DNA of 64,000 nucleotides from Xestospongia muta (GCA_963693285.1 OY848919.1:11279461-11343460); one strand, 5' to 3'. Positions 20,547 to 34,208 are shown, counted from the stretch's first letter. The notes: a model not told the origin generated them from the letters alone. A program made the numbers and translations.

Positions 20547-23500
20547 TGTTTCTTGGTCTTGTCGTCTTTATTATCATTGATGGGACTCTACAAAGATATC
20601 AATTAAGAATAATTAACTAATAGACATAGTGTATCTTTTCAACTCTCTTGTAATAAAAATGAAAGCAGATTAAGTCAGCTGTAATTAAATTAAAAGTGAG
20701 ATAGAATCTATGTTTCTATAAAATTCTATATCATTACTTGTATTATTCATCAGTATTATCATAAAATGGAACACTCAAATAGCAATTATATAATACAAAT
20801 GCTATCTTATATCGTTCCATATTGAACTTTACAACAATGACTGCTGGTGGAAGAAAAGCTACTAATGATAATTCTAAATTTATCATAACAATTAAATGTT
20901 AATTTAAGTTGTAGTTAAATACAAGAAGTACTCAGGAACACCTCCACACAAGTAACAGCTGAAACAGATCATGTGGTATGCATACTGTAACCACTATCGA
21001 ATGTATTGGTACTTATGACCTTTTATCACAACACCATCTATAGTAATCCCTTATTGTGGTATTAGTATTATGGTATTAGTATTATGATAAATAATAGATG
21101 TTGTATAAACTCAAATACCATGAAATATTATTGAATGGAAAATTTATAGAACCATCAAGTATTTTTTCATTACAACAGTACTCAATCCCTGGTGATGAGC
21201 CAGTGAACCACGACCAAACCACAATATATAAAAAGTGTTCAACTTCTATATATGACTTACAAATACTTAATATTCTAACCATATATGGTCATGAATAGAC
21301 TACTGTGGTTTGTTTAATGCTGTAGTGGCTTTTGAATGGCAGTTACACACTCCTTCCTCCTTTACAAGGTATGGGTCCTGGTAACATGTACATGTAAATA
21401 GTGTACCTTGGGTCTTTTCTTCCCTATGTCAATTTTTTCTGTCTTGATAAATTTCAAAATACGTTTCTTTTCCTGTGAATGATACAAATGTAATATTTTT
21501 ATTTCCTTCAGTGCTTTTCCTATCAATCCATCCATCCATCTACAATATATATATCAACGCTCACTTTTGGCTCTGATGGGCTCTCTTTTGGTGGTGGTGG
21601 GCGTGGTTCAACAGGGGACTCCTTTCTCTTCTTTGTACCATCAGTGACAGGACTCTCCTTCTCAGCAGAAGGCCGTTCCTTTAGAGAACATTCAAAAATA
21701 ACAAAAACCATATTTAAATTATACACTCCACAATGTTTAATAGTCTATGTGTATAACATAATATAAAATATAATATTATTAATGGTGTTATGTTACTAAG
21801 ATAATGTTACCCTTTTTCTATCAGGTTTAGCTGGTGCTGGAGTTGATGTACTCTTCTCTCCACCAGTAGAGGGTTTGGCATCGCTATTAGCAACAGGAGT
21901 CTATAGATGTAAATAATAAATATATTGAGTATACTATTGACTACAAGTAAAAGGGTACAGGTCAGTATTGATGATCTAATACTACCACTTAACAACATTA
22001 TTACTATAAAGTATATTAGCAATTTGATTGGTAAGTCACAGGTCAGTATTGATGATCTGTAAGGCACAATACTGTTCACAGAGACTAACAAATAGCTAGC
22101 ACTAACAAACAGCTAGCCATTTAGAGATCTTAGTGGTCAGCAACTCCATTGTTTCATGACCACAGACATTTCGTTATGTTACAACAGCCAAATAAGAAAC
22201 TTATGTCATACATGTGTACACTGTACAGTTAGTACCTTAGCATTAGTTTCTTCCACCTTACGTCTTTTAGGCTCTAAGGGAAGACAATGAACGTATTATT
22301 ATAACATGAACATTAATATGTGCATGTATACAGGTAACTATTTTACATGTAAAAATAATTCGATTTTATACCTTTGTCTGGTGGTTCAGTGGGAGGGCCA
22401 TCACCTGTTGTTGATGATGGGTGTGTCCTACGTTGACCTGTTCTAGCAGGAGAATCATTAGCAGAGGTGCTATCTGAAGAACCAGAACGGCTGGCAGTCT
22501 TATCAGCTAAATGGATACAATGAATAAAATAAACTGTATAATAACTACATGTAGTACTGAATGTAACAGTGTAAAAATACTAACCGATCTTCTTTCCTTC
22601 CGTCTGCTCTCCAGGAGTAGGTGTGGATGCATTAGATGATCGTTTCTCCTTCACATCCTCCTTGTCCTTTCCTTCTCCTCCATTTTTCAAACTAGATGGA
22701 CTACTATCGTTGCCTTCATCTTTTGTCTTTGATCTCTCGACAACTTTAGGTTTCTCAACCTTTTCAACTGTCTTAGATTTATCAACTTTGTCAACAACTT
22801 TCATCTTGTCAGTAGTTTTGTCAGTGGCTTTTTCGACAACTTTAGGTTTTTCTGCAATCTTTGGTTTTTCCACTTTTTCAGTTACTTTAGGTTTTTCAAC
22901 CTTCTCAGCAGTCATTTTAGACTTCTCAATTTTCTCAGGTACTGTTTTTGGTTTTTCCAGTTTGACAGATTTTTCGGCTTTGACTTTATCATCTCTGCCA
23001 TTTGAAAGAGGCGTGGATACTTCACTTGAAGACTCTTTTTCATCCTTTTTGATCTAAATTCAATACAAATAAAATCTATAAATACTAATAATAAATATAT
23101 ACTTACTTGTGGAGGTAGTTTGGTCTCGTTGTCAGAGGCTATCTTTTTATGGAAGTCTTGTTCTGGTACTAAATTTGGCTTGTGTGATTTAAGCATACCA
23201 GCATATCTAGTATATACATAATATCAAACCACTTCTTTCCTTAGAGTCTGGCCTTACCCTATTGCTAAAACATAAAGGTCTTGTCTCTTCTCTTTCTCCT
23301 CTTCCATAATCTTCTCTACTCTCTTCTCCAGAGCTAAATACAAGTGTTGCACTTTAGGGTAATGAGGAAGAACCTAACAATAAAATTAATGGATTTAATG
23401 AACATATATTAATATTAATACACGTATCTTTTTAAATGTATATAGGACCTCAAGTATTGTTGACGAAACACGTACATGTATTTGGATGTTGGTACACAAG

Positions 23501-23568
23501 TAGAGATTTAGGGTGCAGAGGCATATGTATCTTATTTGAACAATAATCATATTTATTGCAATATTAAT

Positions 23569-24408
23569 GAAAGGCACTAAAGTGCCGAACCTCGCTGCAG
23601 TTTCTAAGTTATTTATAAATCCTATGCCAGCTTAGGCCCAGCTGATGATGTTGTTATTGCAAGAAAATTTATTGACATTCTAGAAGGTGTGGTTATAAAA
23701 TGGTAAGCTTTGTCATTCTGTATACGCTCATTAATTGTTGCTTGATTTCTAGCTTTGCCATGTCTGTGAAGCAGTAACTGAGTAAGTGATAGTATCATTC
23801 ATTTGCCAAGCAAGATTAAGTGCTAATTTTGTGCTGAAAAGTTTCTCTGAGTCTTTACATGACCCTTTAAAATGTGTCAATATTTCATATACAAAATTTA
23901 TTGTAACTTGAAGGTGAAACGTTCTTTGGAAACGTCCCGTAGTACAAATATAAATCAATATATTATCTATTAGTAGCAGTCTTTTTAGTGCTTGGAGACG
24001 TTTCCTGAATGCGTTACTTCGCTCCAAGTCCAAAAAGATTTTTCAGAACTTTTCTAACGATTACTTCGACCAACGGCCTTCTATCTTGCTGATCCGTATT
24101 CCTCTGAGATTGTTTACAACATACTAAAAAATCTCCACGTTAAGTTTTTTACTTTTCGAGAAACGGCACTTGACCTCTGCAGCCTGAAAATTCTTTTGCG
24201 AGTTTTAAGCTTCTGTTTTTCTTGACGATGTTCTTGACACTACTGTTGTAAAGTCCACATGCTTTTCTATTCGTTGCTAAACGTTGGTAGCTGCTAACGC
24301 TTCAGTTGCCAAGTTATAGTAGTTCAAAGGTAACAGGCAGTGCAGACACACACACACACACACAAACAGACTACAGTACCCTCGCTTTGCGCCCACGCAC
24401 AGCGAGGT
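23569..24408. mobile_element. Non-autonomous TIR element, present only in copy 1
   Basis: About 840 bp, same family as 13627-14488 (ends cctcgctg ... cagcgagg, internal blocks such as ttggaaacgtcccgtag shared). Copy 2 has the empty site at about 43205 (atattaattagtaataa), so it inserted after the tandem duplication. The repeated flank is only ttaa(t), shorter than at the other locus. Confidence 0.9.
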
Positions 24409-24956
24409 TAATTAGTAATAATTCTATTTTAATAAATTAGGAATAGGAAATATCAAATAATTCTCACAAGGTTCTTTTGAAGTTTGACAATGTACTATAT
24501 AATGTACACAATGTACTGTACAATGTACTATATAAGCTGTTTACTCTATTTAAGCAAAAACATTTGCCGGAACTGAAGCAATTTTGTAGCCTAACCTAGA
24601 ATTGAATTTTTTCCAGTTAGCTACCTAGCAGTCACCAGTACATTTTAAAATTACTAGTCAATAAATACATTATTTATTAACTAGGATAGGAAGTTGATAC
24701 AAGATTCCTCAACCTCTTCTGAGCTAGTACCTTTGTTAATAAAATCAGTCCATTCCTTATTTGGATATAATCTCCTGATTCTAAACAAATGACAAGCGAC
24801 TTTGTCAATTTGAAGTGCCATTTGAATGTAATGTGACGATAGTTCTCATAATCTAAGTATTGCTTCTCGTTGCTAGAACCAGAACTACGCATCATTGAGA
24901 TGAAACCAGGAGTGTTAGCACATTCCTAAGGAGGTGTGGTAATAGAATATAGAATA

Positions 24957-25215
24957 GATAGATGGACAACTAATGGACAGTCAGACTGATGGGAAAGAGA
25001 TAGATGGACAACTAATGGACAGACAGACTGATGGGAAAGAGATAGATGGACAACTAATGGACAGTCAGACTGATGGGAAAGAGATAGATGGACAACTAAT
25101 GGACAGACAGACTGATGGGAAAGAGATAGATGGACAACTAATGGACAGACAGACTGATGGGAATAAGATAGATGGACAACTAATGGACAGTCAGACTGAG
25201 GGGAAAGAAATAAAT
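24957..25215. repeat. 42-bp minisatellite, about 6 units (THOC2 intron, copy 1)
   Basis: Unit core atggacaactaatggacag. It forms an open frame on the plus strand (14-residue unit with DGKEIDGQLMD), which is a by-product of the 42-bp period. Copy 2 has about 11 units. Confidence 0.95.
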
Positions 25216-25757
25216 GGACATTGGTCTAACAACTCACAGCATTATAAGCAGTGTCACTGTTCTGCCATCGACTAACCATCTCCAGCAAGTGAGAGAGAAA
25301 ATGTCCTATAACAAAATACATCACATCTTATACAGTAAACATGTACAGGTAATGTGTTATACATGTACATGTATAAGTGTGATACATGTACATGTATAAG
25401 TGTGATACATGTACATGTACTTGTATATAGAGTATGAGTTCAGACTCAGGGACACTTAGTTTAAAATCATTTCAGATCATAAACACGGACCAAGTGAATC
25501 ATCATCACTTATATCTTCTACTATTAAACTTGTCTATATTCCAAATACCATACATATGGAATGGCTCATAGAAGTACTTTTAATGTTGAATAGTAACAAA
25601 TTGTAGACTAGTAATACAGAATAGCAATAGTGAATACAGACATAAATAATTAAAATTCTAAGATGTGGTAACATTGAATTGGATCAATAGTGTTCTTTTC
25701 TCTTATTGTATTTGTATTGGTTCCTATAGTAATAAAGTAATTGTATCATTACCATAT

Positions 25758-25854
25758 CTTCAACCACTGTGAAATAGAGAATGTTGCTGACAAAAATAAA
25801 GAAATGGTACAACAATTTCAAGAGGAATTAAAAGCATTTTTTGACAAGCCATAA
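25758..25854 (+). pseudogene. Sulfatase C-terminal fragment at the duplication joint
   Basis: The last 31 codons of the 4588-6144 sulfatase (HCEIENVADKNKEMVQQFQE onward, stop 25852-25854) directly joined to THOC2 exon 27. No start or promoter. Confidence 0.95.
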
Positions 25855-27127
25855 CATTGTTATAACTGTTGTGATGCTATTAGCTGATGCTGAACACATA
25901 CAATCATCATATTGTATATGCTAGCTGTTAGTATTGTTTATGAGCTTTAAATTACTCTTACAAAATATTGACAAATAAATTTGTGATAGTACCAGACATA
26001 TATGGTGACAGCAATCAATGTAATCTACATTGACATGATAATAATCTTACTACTGGTTTACATTGGATTATGTCCATAGAAGCCAGGTGGTATTGTGGCC
26101 ACATTTTAATCAGTTGGCATATAGATTGGATGTTACAGGGACAACAGCCTCTGTTGGAGTGTAGTCGACACCAGAATGGGTATAATTGCTAATAAACTAT
26201 TTAAACGAAGGGGCTGGCATAGTTTAATTGAGTACATACACAAAATATAATTATAGTACTGAAATTCAATGTATAGGTATTTACTATAAGTTTTTAGCAC
26301 AGTCTTAAAATAGTGTGTTTTGCTACACATCATAAAGATTAATCAGCTATTTCAATAACCTATTAGTTTACATGGATGAAGTACTATGGATCTAGTAAAA
26401 GATCTCACTGTATAAGTGTGTTGATATGACCAAGTAACAAGTTGTACAGTGAGTACTTTACATGATTTTTAGAATCCATAGTGTTACACCAATGTAAGAT
26501 ATAAGTTAGTTGGTTAAAGAAATATAATATCATTTTAAACAATGATGGAAAGTAACTTCTATAACTCATAGCTGTTCTCTTAGTTTTCTGTTAATTACGT
26601 ACTTACATATAAATTGGTATCATGTTTATAAGTGCTAAGGCATGCGTATCAATAAAAAGACCATTACATAACCAGATGGGACACAGAAAAATGATTGTAA
26701 CGTTGATGTTTACTATTGTACAAACAATCCGTACGTAGTCTAGCTAGCTAGACTAATAAATATATAGATTGAGAAGTTATTACAAGCGTATTCATGAGAT
26801 GTTCATCAATCGCTCACGTGAATTTTCAGCACGGCTTCAGTTTCATTAAACGAGAAGGTTAGGTATAAACTATTATATAAGTTCTTGTTTATTTTCATCT
26901 ATCTACCCTTACTTAAAGGTAATTCAATAGGAGTACAAGTACATTAAGAAGTCTAATACAGGTACATTAATGTATGAATCAATCCTTTGTTGACAGGAAC
27001 TCTTTGCTTCAGAGTCACTAAACTCTTTGCAAACAACCATTCCTGGCTTGTCAAATGAAAGACGATTTGATGGTATTTTTTAATCTACATTTACTTCACT
27101 TAATTAAGATAATATTGCTTTTTATAG
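25855..27127. other. Intergenic, duplicate of 6145-7417
   Basis: Sulfatase 3' flank followed by the promoter region of the second Ig-ISG12 gene. Several substitutions and indels distinguish it from copy 1 up to about 26605, including 17 extra bases (tagttttctgttaatta). Beyond that I see no difference. Confidence 0.6.
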
Positions 27128-28828
27128 ATGACACAAAGTGCTTATATTCTAGTGTTTATATTGGTATGTTTTGTGACATCCAATAATGGTGAAGGTAAGT
27201 AGGAACTGTGTTTATCTCCTATCTTAAATGACTGTGTTATTATATTTTTTGCCTTGTTGATTGTTGATTCCGTGAGTTATGTCAGGTTCACTTACTCCGG
27301 GAGTCTGGGTTTGGTTATTCAAATTTTAATACAATAGTACGGTGAAGCCATGAGCAAGAATTTACTATTTCAACTGAACTTACTTGGTTAGTTCAGTTGA
27401 AATAGTAAGATTGCTTACTTATGGTTTAAATTTTGGCAATAATCTACAAATTAAAGATACTTCTCGGCTTCTAGTTGACTTTATACATTTTGACTTAGAC
27501 TATAGGTTTGGCTCTGTGGTAACCTAGAATTGGGTTTATACATTGTATTGATAAAACTATATAAGACCTCAGTTGAAATGACAAAATATTTTAAGTACAG
27601 ATATATAACACACACAAACACATGTGTACCTATTCTCTCTCTCTCTTTTTTCTCAGTGACACTAACACAAAATGTTACAAATGATTCTAATAATACTATG
27701 GTGTGCCCTGGAACACCAGTTGTTTTCACATGTATATCAAACAAGACTGCATCTATTGTCTGGGTGAATGAACTTACTAATGAAACTAAAGTTATTAATT
27801 CCACTCACCCTAATGGAACATTGGGAAACTTCACTATACAAGTAACAAATCAGAATTTGGGTAACTTTTCCTCTAAAGCTACTATCAATGTTACTAACCA
27901 CATCTGTTTGAGTTGTAGTGATGGAAGTATTAATAAATCTACAATCATTATTGTCATTTATGGTAAGATCATAATTATATAGACAAGTTAAATAAAAGCT
28001 AAGCTATCTGAAATTAATGTCCACATTCAAATTGACCTTAAGCTTATTGTTGTGTGTAATGGCCTGGTAGGTTGCAATTTGGATGCTCCTATAGCAATAT
28101 GGTCTATTGCCATATTATATGAATCCTAACAAGTGTGCCTTTTGTTATATTATTTATTAACACTTGTAACATAATAATGTTGATTTAATTAGACAAAGCC
28201 TAGGATATGACTGTAGTGAGGTTCACTGTACATACAAATCCTTTTCTTATTGTGAGGTAGGACATTCAGATACTTTGTTGTATATCTTGGTTGTATTGGC
28301 TAATACTATAATGCTGGTATGACTAGTCAACTATTACAAATCATCTATTTGTTTGGTTGAAATTATTAGAGTAAATGGTGTATTAACTAACTATCTAATA
28401 GGGCAATAGAGACTGGTTGGTAAGTAGTGTCTTCTATTGTTATAAGAGATCAGTAGGGTTATTATTGGTATTATTATTTAAAAGAGGCATTAGTATAAAA
28501 TTCTATTATAATTCCAGAGAAGGATTACCTTAAGACTGCTGGAATCATTTTGGGTGCTGCACTGATAGGAGGAACTGTAATGATATTTACAGGACCTCTA
28601 ATAGTGGGTGGTCTTGGTTTTACCAATGGAGGTATCGTAGGTGGATCTATAGGTTCATATATGATGTCTTTAATGGCTCCAACTGCTGCAGGCGGTATTG
28701 TGGCTACACTTCAATCAATTGGGGCAGCTGGATTGGGTGCTCTAGGAACAGCAACTTTGGGTGTCGTTGGAAGTTCTATTGGTGCTGGAATAGTTATCGT
28801 GACCGATACATTGCTTAAATGTAATTGA
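27128..28828 (+). CDS. Ig-like domain fused to ISG12 (IFI6/IFI27) domain, copy 2
   Basis: Exons 27128-27194, 27657-27962 and 28518-28828. The protein of 227 residues and both introns appear identical to copy 1 at 7418-9118: signal peptide, N-glycosylated Ig-like domain, then the GFTNGGIVGGSIGSYMMS module of the ISG12 family. The promoter segment is also identical back to about 26610, so both copies should be expressed alike unless distant elements matter. Complete identity across introns, in a duplication that elsewhere shows 1-3 percent differences, suggests recent conversion. Confidence 0.85.
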
Positions 28829-29914
28829 AATACCCCTTCTATACCGACTGAAATTATGACTTTAATGTGTAATTGGATTACTATTATTTTTCCTATATAT
28901 ATATATTGCGTTTTAACGTTGTACATGTAAGTCTTCATAATATCTTATGTTAAAAACTCATTGTACATCAAATTGTCTCGAAATTTTCTATTAGCTAATA
29001 ACTTAATATAAATTGTTACCATCTTTAATATATAAGCGCTAAGTTATGTATCAATGAAAAGACCATTACATAACCAGATTACTATGCGACATGGTTCTGA
29101 CTATAACTTACTAAAGTTATGTGGGGGTGGTGAGCATCACATTTATGTGATCTTTAAGAAAAAATAAAGTTTGTCTTTTATTACAACTAAACAAATACAT
29201 ATGTCCATGATACATGTATAATATAAGTTTAAATGCCCCATCTTTTTTGGTAAGTTATAACAACCTCTTTGTTACAACAAAGTTATTTATAGAGAGTCTA
29301 GACATATTTAAGTACAAGTACAAGAGGAAAACTGCTTAAGCTCTTCTTCAGGCACTTTGAAATGCTTCAACACTTTATTGTAGCATAAAATAAAATAGTT
29401 ACCTTTATATTCTTGAACTGAAACTCCAGCAGCTGACTGACCCAGTTCACTGGTCACTGCCTTCATATACATACATATATCATGTGTCACTTGATTTGTA
29501 TCAAGGTCCACTATGTAAAATATGCACTTTACATTCCAGTTTCACACATTGACACCTTGTCATGCCAAAGAATGACACATTTATTATAATAAAATTACAA
29601 ATAATGTACTTCAAAGCAGAAGAGCTAGTGTTTGCAAGGGCTAATAGTACAATTTAGTTAAGCACAAGTACAAACACAAACACTTGTCCTTTATAATTTG
29701 AAAGCAATTCAAGCACTTCAAAAATGCTTTTTAAGCACAAGCGCTCCAGTGCTTAACATATGTCTGATAGAGACTAATGAAAGAATCAAAGCTCCATGGT
29801 TACTACACTAGTGTAATTGATCAAATTTCAAAGTCAAATCCAAATGGTATCTTCCCTTGGTAAAAAAAAATTTCCAAGTATAATAAATTACAAAAATATT
29901 TTAAATAGTTTAAT
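28829..29914. other. Intergenic, duplicate of 9119-10204
   Basis: Identical by eye to copy 1, including the possible minus-strand exon (29403-29510) that I could not assign. Confidence 0.4.
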
Positions 29915-31693
29915 CTATACATTTGAAATACTTAGTTCACGAATCCATTCTCTTCCTTTGTTTTTACTGTTACCTGCAATTTTCATCCAGTTTTGTCTCA
30001 AAAACCATGCTGAGCCTTTATTGGCAGCTTTCTGTTTCATCATACGATTTTTACGACCATTATTATGCCACACATAATATTGATCACGCTTTGCTGGTAT
30101 ACAACTTCTACATATTAGGTCATGTGACAAGATAATAACCTTAAGTCCAGTATTAGTGATGCCTGTCAAGTTGCAATGATGATTGTAAGTTGAAGTTGGA
30201 TTACAATCTTTGTCAGGAGTCCATATAGTCTTCATTCCATGACTGAGTGCACCATATAGCTTTACTTGGTCATTCCAAATGCCTTCAGTACGATTACTTA
30301 AAACTTCCCAGAGATGTTCTATTGTTTGAAATAAAGGTATACAGTCAGTATTCCTTGGTAGTTATATAGCTATTGAATTAGGCATATAGTTAGATATAAT
30401 GACATGAAATTATTAGGAGGCATTATAGATTAACATGTCAATTATATGCCACTCATGGATAATCACATACTAAGTTATCTATATTAACAAGACCAGCATG
30501 GTACAACATTGAAATGTAATTGTGAATAACTATATATAACTTGAATCAAAATTAATTGAATATATTTACTATTGCTGTAAAATTTATTTGCATCAAAAAA
30601 TTTGTAATATATATAGTACTTCATAGCCGCATAGGAAACAAATGGGATCTAAAAGCTGATACCATGCCACATTAAAGTCATCCTATATATGTAGAGACTA
30701 TTGATTAACTATAGACCACATACAACTCATAGATAATAAAACATATGTTACAATTCAGCTATGTGAGTATATAAATAGTGTAATATTATAATTATGTTTC
30801 TACAGGATATTTACACACACAATTTATACTCAAGCATTTCACAACACAAGGTCGTTACTGTGATCACAGTTATTACAACTGGTATAGTAGGTCAATTACA
30901 TGTTGAGGTCAGTTCCTTTGTGGTTTGGCATAATTAACAGTAACTTACCAACTTTTTCTGTACTCTTTAATAGGATAAATCCAAAACATATTCCACGGAC
31001 ATTTGGACGTAAACTTGTGATTGAATAAGAAGTGATAATATCTGCATCAGGATACTTATCAAGTAATGGAAAGGGATCTTTGAGTATTATAGCATCTAAA
31101 TCAATGACTAATACATTATAGCCCCAATGATTTAAAAGTCGAACTAATGCCATTCTTACAATGATAATGTCCCAAGTAGGAAGATACTTTGTGCTATACA
31201 ATATGTTATAATGATAGATTATCTGGTCAAAACGAAGGCACACTGTTGATAAGTCTGCTTTATCTTTTAATATATTGCAAATCCTCTCATCAAGAGAAAT
31301 AATCAGAATATCATCTAATTTGAGATTGTTTGTATTCATCTCAAATGCTACTAACCAGTTTAATAGTGATGCATAATATTCTTTTTCTACTATTAACAAA
31401 ATCACTTGCTTGGAGGATTTCTTGGAGAGAATATCAGTTAGGTCTTTCATCCAATGCATCTCTAGAAGTTCTCTTACTGGTTTAATGGCTTGGGGCTCAG
31501 AGAATGAGAAAGGAGGTTTGATGGAAAAACCAGAGTCCACGACTAGTGAGTCATAACGATTGACTGTCAAGCGATCAGGTAGTACCCAAGAATCGACAGT
31601 TAAAAAGAGTAGAGCTATAACGCTAATGGCAAGCACTAGTAATATCCACCTTCGATTGTATTTTCTACACAGCAATCTTAAGATCTTTCTCAT
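29915..31693 (-). CDS. Type II membrane glycosyltransferase (PF03407-like), copy 2
   Basis: Exons 30949-31693 and 29915-30318, 382 residues. Exon 2 appears identical to copy 1; exon 1 has N-terminal substitutions (MRKILRLLC versus MSKILRFLC, an Ile for Thr in the anchor helix, Leu for Phe in PDRxTVN) and silent changes. Signal anchor, DxD block IDLDAIILKDPFP and NDQVKLYGAL are kept, so it should be active. The divergence begins at about 30659, outside the identical tract. Confidence 0.78.
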
Positions 31694-32201
31694 GTTTCAG
31701 GCTTCTGGCTTATTCTGCTTAGATAGCACCTACACTTACAGTTGACCAGATCTCATTTCCCGTAAGGGGAGGAGCTGGCTACGCGATATTAGATATAAAT
31801 ATATAGCACCTTAGCAAAATTAATCGCATTTTTACAATAGCAACACATAGTTAATCGAAAATTAATTACTGAAACCTTGCTCTACCTATAATTCAGATAA
31901 AATTTATAGTCTGACTTTCATCAGTCTATACAGTGGTACACTGAGCCCAGTAGGCAGCACCTAGCTAACACCATGTATGAAATGACTAAACATCTGAGAG
32001 ACGACATAAATATATAAGACAAAAGCATACCATATATTACGTGAATGGTAAGTACCAAATGTCAGACAGGGGGGAGGGGCTAAACAATCTACATGTTTTA
32101 AGTTATGACAATTGGATATGTTCCACACATTAATTCTACATACGTAAGTGTTGTTTCTGTTCAACATAAAGATCACGGCAACCATGTGTTCAGTAATTAT
32201 A

Positions 32202-32726
32202 TAATGATGAGAAATATTAAGATTATGAATGCAACTCCTTCCCTTGCTTGGACTATTAGCAATGACTCTTCCCAGTCTTCTCTTAAATACCATATTAATC
32301 CTTTCTCAGCAGCTTGCTTCTTCATATTATGACTTTTTCATCCATTATTATGCCATACATAGTATTGGTCTCACTTAAATGGCTCACAACGTCTACATAT
32401 CAAGTCATGTGACAAAATAACAATCTTAAGTCCAGTATTAGCGATACATGTCATATTACAATGATAATTGTAAGTTGAGGGTGGATTACAATCTTTATCT
32501 GAAGTCCATGTGGTGTTCATATTCCATGGTCCAGTGGGTGCTTCTTGGTGTAACTTGACTGATGATGTAACAACATGTCCTATGATGACATCATTACGTG
32601 TCATTTCATTATGATGTCATCATAGTCAAGTTACACCAAGAACCACCTGGTCCAATGCACCATATAGTTTTACTTGATCATTCCAGATACCTTCAGTTCA
32701 ATTGCTTGCCATCTCCCAGACAAACT
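32202..32726 (-). pseudogene. Decayed glycosyltransferase exon 2, copy 2
   Basis: Duplicate of 12490-13014 with the same stops and the same foldback insertion, so decay preceded the 19.7-kb duplication. Confidence 0.85.
32537..32647. mobile_element. 111-bp MITE, copy 2
   Basis: Duplicate of 12825-12935, with target duplications at 32527-32536 and 32648-32657. Confidence 0.85.
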
Positions 32727-32853
32727 CTAGAAAACATAATTATATCTAGACTTGTGAGGTCAGCTCCTATTCTTAAAGTGAAAGGGGGCTGGCCTTGCAA
32801 GACTAAATTATACTATCATTGATAATCATAAGTCTCCTTTATCTTTTAATATT

Positions 32854-33102
32854 TGACTTGATTTCCAATAAGGGACTACTTCAGTCAAACAATTGTGATA
32901 TGGTTTATGAAAAAAGCATCACTTTCAAAACACCTGAAAAAACAGTTTTGTATACATAGATGCAGTTCCATGAATGGTTGTGCATATTATAGCAGCTTTA
33001 TGTATACAAAACTATTTTTATGATGTTTCAACAGTTGTCTTTTTTCATAAATCATGTCACAAATGTTTTGCCAGAAGTTGTCCCTTTTTGCAAATCAGGT
33101 CA
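32854..33102. mobile_element. Palindromic MITE, copy 2
   Basis: Duplicate of the inverted-repeat element at 13142-13390. Confidence 0.8.
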
Positions 33103-33338
33103 CAATCTATTCATTTTTATAGTTCAAGAATACTGTCCTCTGTGATAAAACACCTCTGAGCTGCCACAGAAGAATCATTTACATGAATAAAGTGTTAAAA
33201 TTCTATGTGAATGAGTTGTATAGCATCACTGACTTTGCCTAATGCTGTCAATTAAAGGTGTATTGAGATGTCTTATTCATATGTTTCCATAGTAAATAAC
33301 AGTGCATAGCAGTAATGAATAAAATAAAACAATAAAAA

Positions 33339-34208
33339 CGCACTAAAGTGCTTAACCTCGCTGCAGTTCCCAGTGTAAATCTATACTGCAGAGTGTATGT
33401 AACATGTACATTTAAGATTGGACAAGGTGTGGTCAAATTATTGATGGATCACGTGATGCACATTACAAACTGTTGTTTGATGACTCAGCATTTCTCTTGA
33501 AAAAAAGCTTTGCGTTTACTGGGTACTTTGTACTCTGATTGACATGTCTGTGAAGCTGTAACTGAGTAAGTAATAGTATCATTCAATTGCCAAGCAAGAT
33601 TAAGTGCTAAATTCGTGATGAATGTTTCTCTGAGCCTTTACATGACGCTTTAAAATGTTTCAATATTTCATATACAAAATTTATTGTAACTTGAAAATGA
33701 AGCGTTCTTTGGAAACGTCCCGTAGTTCAAATATAAATCGATATATTATCTATTAGTAGCAGGTTTTTTCAGTGCTTTGAGACGTTTCCTGAATGCGTTA
33801 CTTCGCTCCAGGTCCATGTACAATTTTGAAAACACTTTTCAGAGTTTTTCTAACGATTGCTTCAACCAACGGCCTTCTGTCTTGCTGATCCGTAGTCCTC
33901 TAATATTCTCTACAGCATACTACAAAATCTGCACATTAGATTTTTTTACTTTTCGAGAAACGGCACCTTGACCTCTGTAGCCTGAAGATTCTTTTGCGAG
34001 TTTTAAGCTTTCTTTTTCTTTGACGATGTTCTTGATATTACTGTTGTAAAGTCCTCACGTTTTTCTATTCGTTGCTAAACGTTGGTAGCTGTTAACGCTT
34101 CGCTTGCCAAGTTATAGCAGTTCAAAAAAAACAGGGAGTGCAGACACACACACACACACACACTGACAGACTACAGTACCCTCGCTTTGCGCCCACGCAC
34201 AGCGAGGT
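33339..34208. mobile_element. Non-autonomous TIR element, copy 2
   Basis: Duplicate of 13627-14488. The right flank reads aataaaaa as does the left one (33331-33338), giving the clearest view of an 8-bp target duplication in this family. Confidence 0.75.

Larger units (their letters stand above)
6048..25757. repeat. Tandem segmental duplication, copy 1 (about 19.7 kb)
   Basis: Starts inside the sulfatase stop-proximal codons and ends inside THOC2 exon 27. Sequence and gene order match 25758-44759 with a period of 19710 bp that later shifts through indels. It is about 700 bp longer than copy 2, mainly because of a TIR element at 23569-24408, offset by a shorter 42-bp minisatellite. Confidence 0.97.
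20534..25757 (-). pseudogene. THOC2 (partial): THOC2 3' part (exons 28-38), 5'-truncated by duplication, copy 1
   Basis: Exons equivalent to THOC2 28 to 38 are all present and open, including the first (25239-25305, HFLSHLLEMVSRWQ), the HFKLTKSLVICLES block (about 24730-24935), the basic Lys/Glu repeat exon (22583-23055) and the terminal exon (20534-20587). Only 9 nt of exon 27 remain (25753-25761) before the sequence jumps into sulfatase. There is no promoter or N-terminal half, so this is a gene fragment. Most differences from copy 2 are synonymous or indels in introns. A TIR element sits in one intron (23569-24408). Confidence 0.92.

Noticed and set aside
22623..23057. 144-residue Ser/Phe-rich plus-strand frame
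   Set aside because: It is the exact antisense of the Lys/Glu-rich THOC2 exon 32, whose protein matches the THOC2 tail.
23749..24033. 94-residue frame in the TIR element
   Set aside because: No resemblance to a transposase and not kept open in the other family members.
24973..25275. Repeat protein of 14-residue units (DGKEIDGQLMD)
   Set aside because: The 42-bp minisatellite period keeps the frame open; it lies in a THOC2 intron, antisense, and runs into antisense exon 28.
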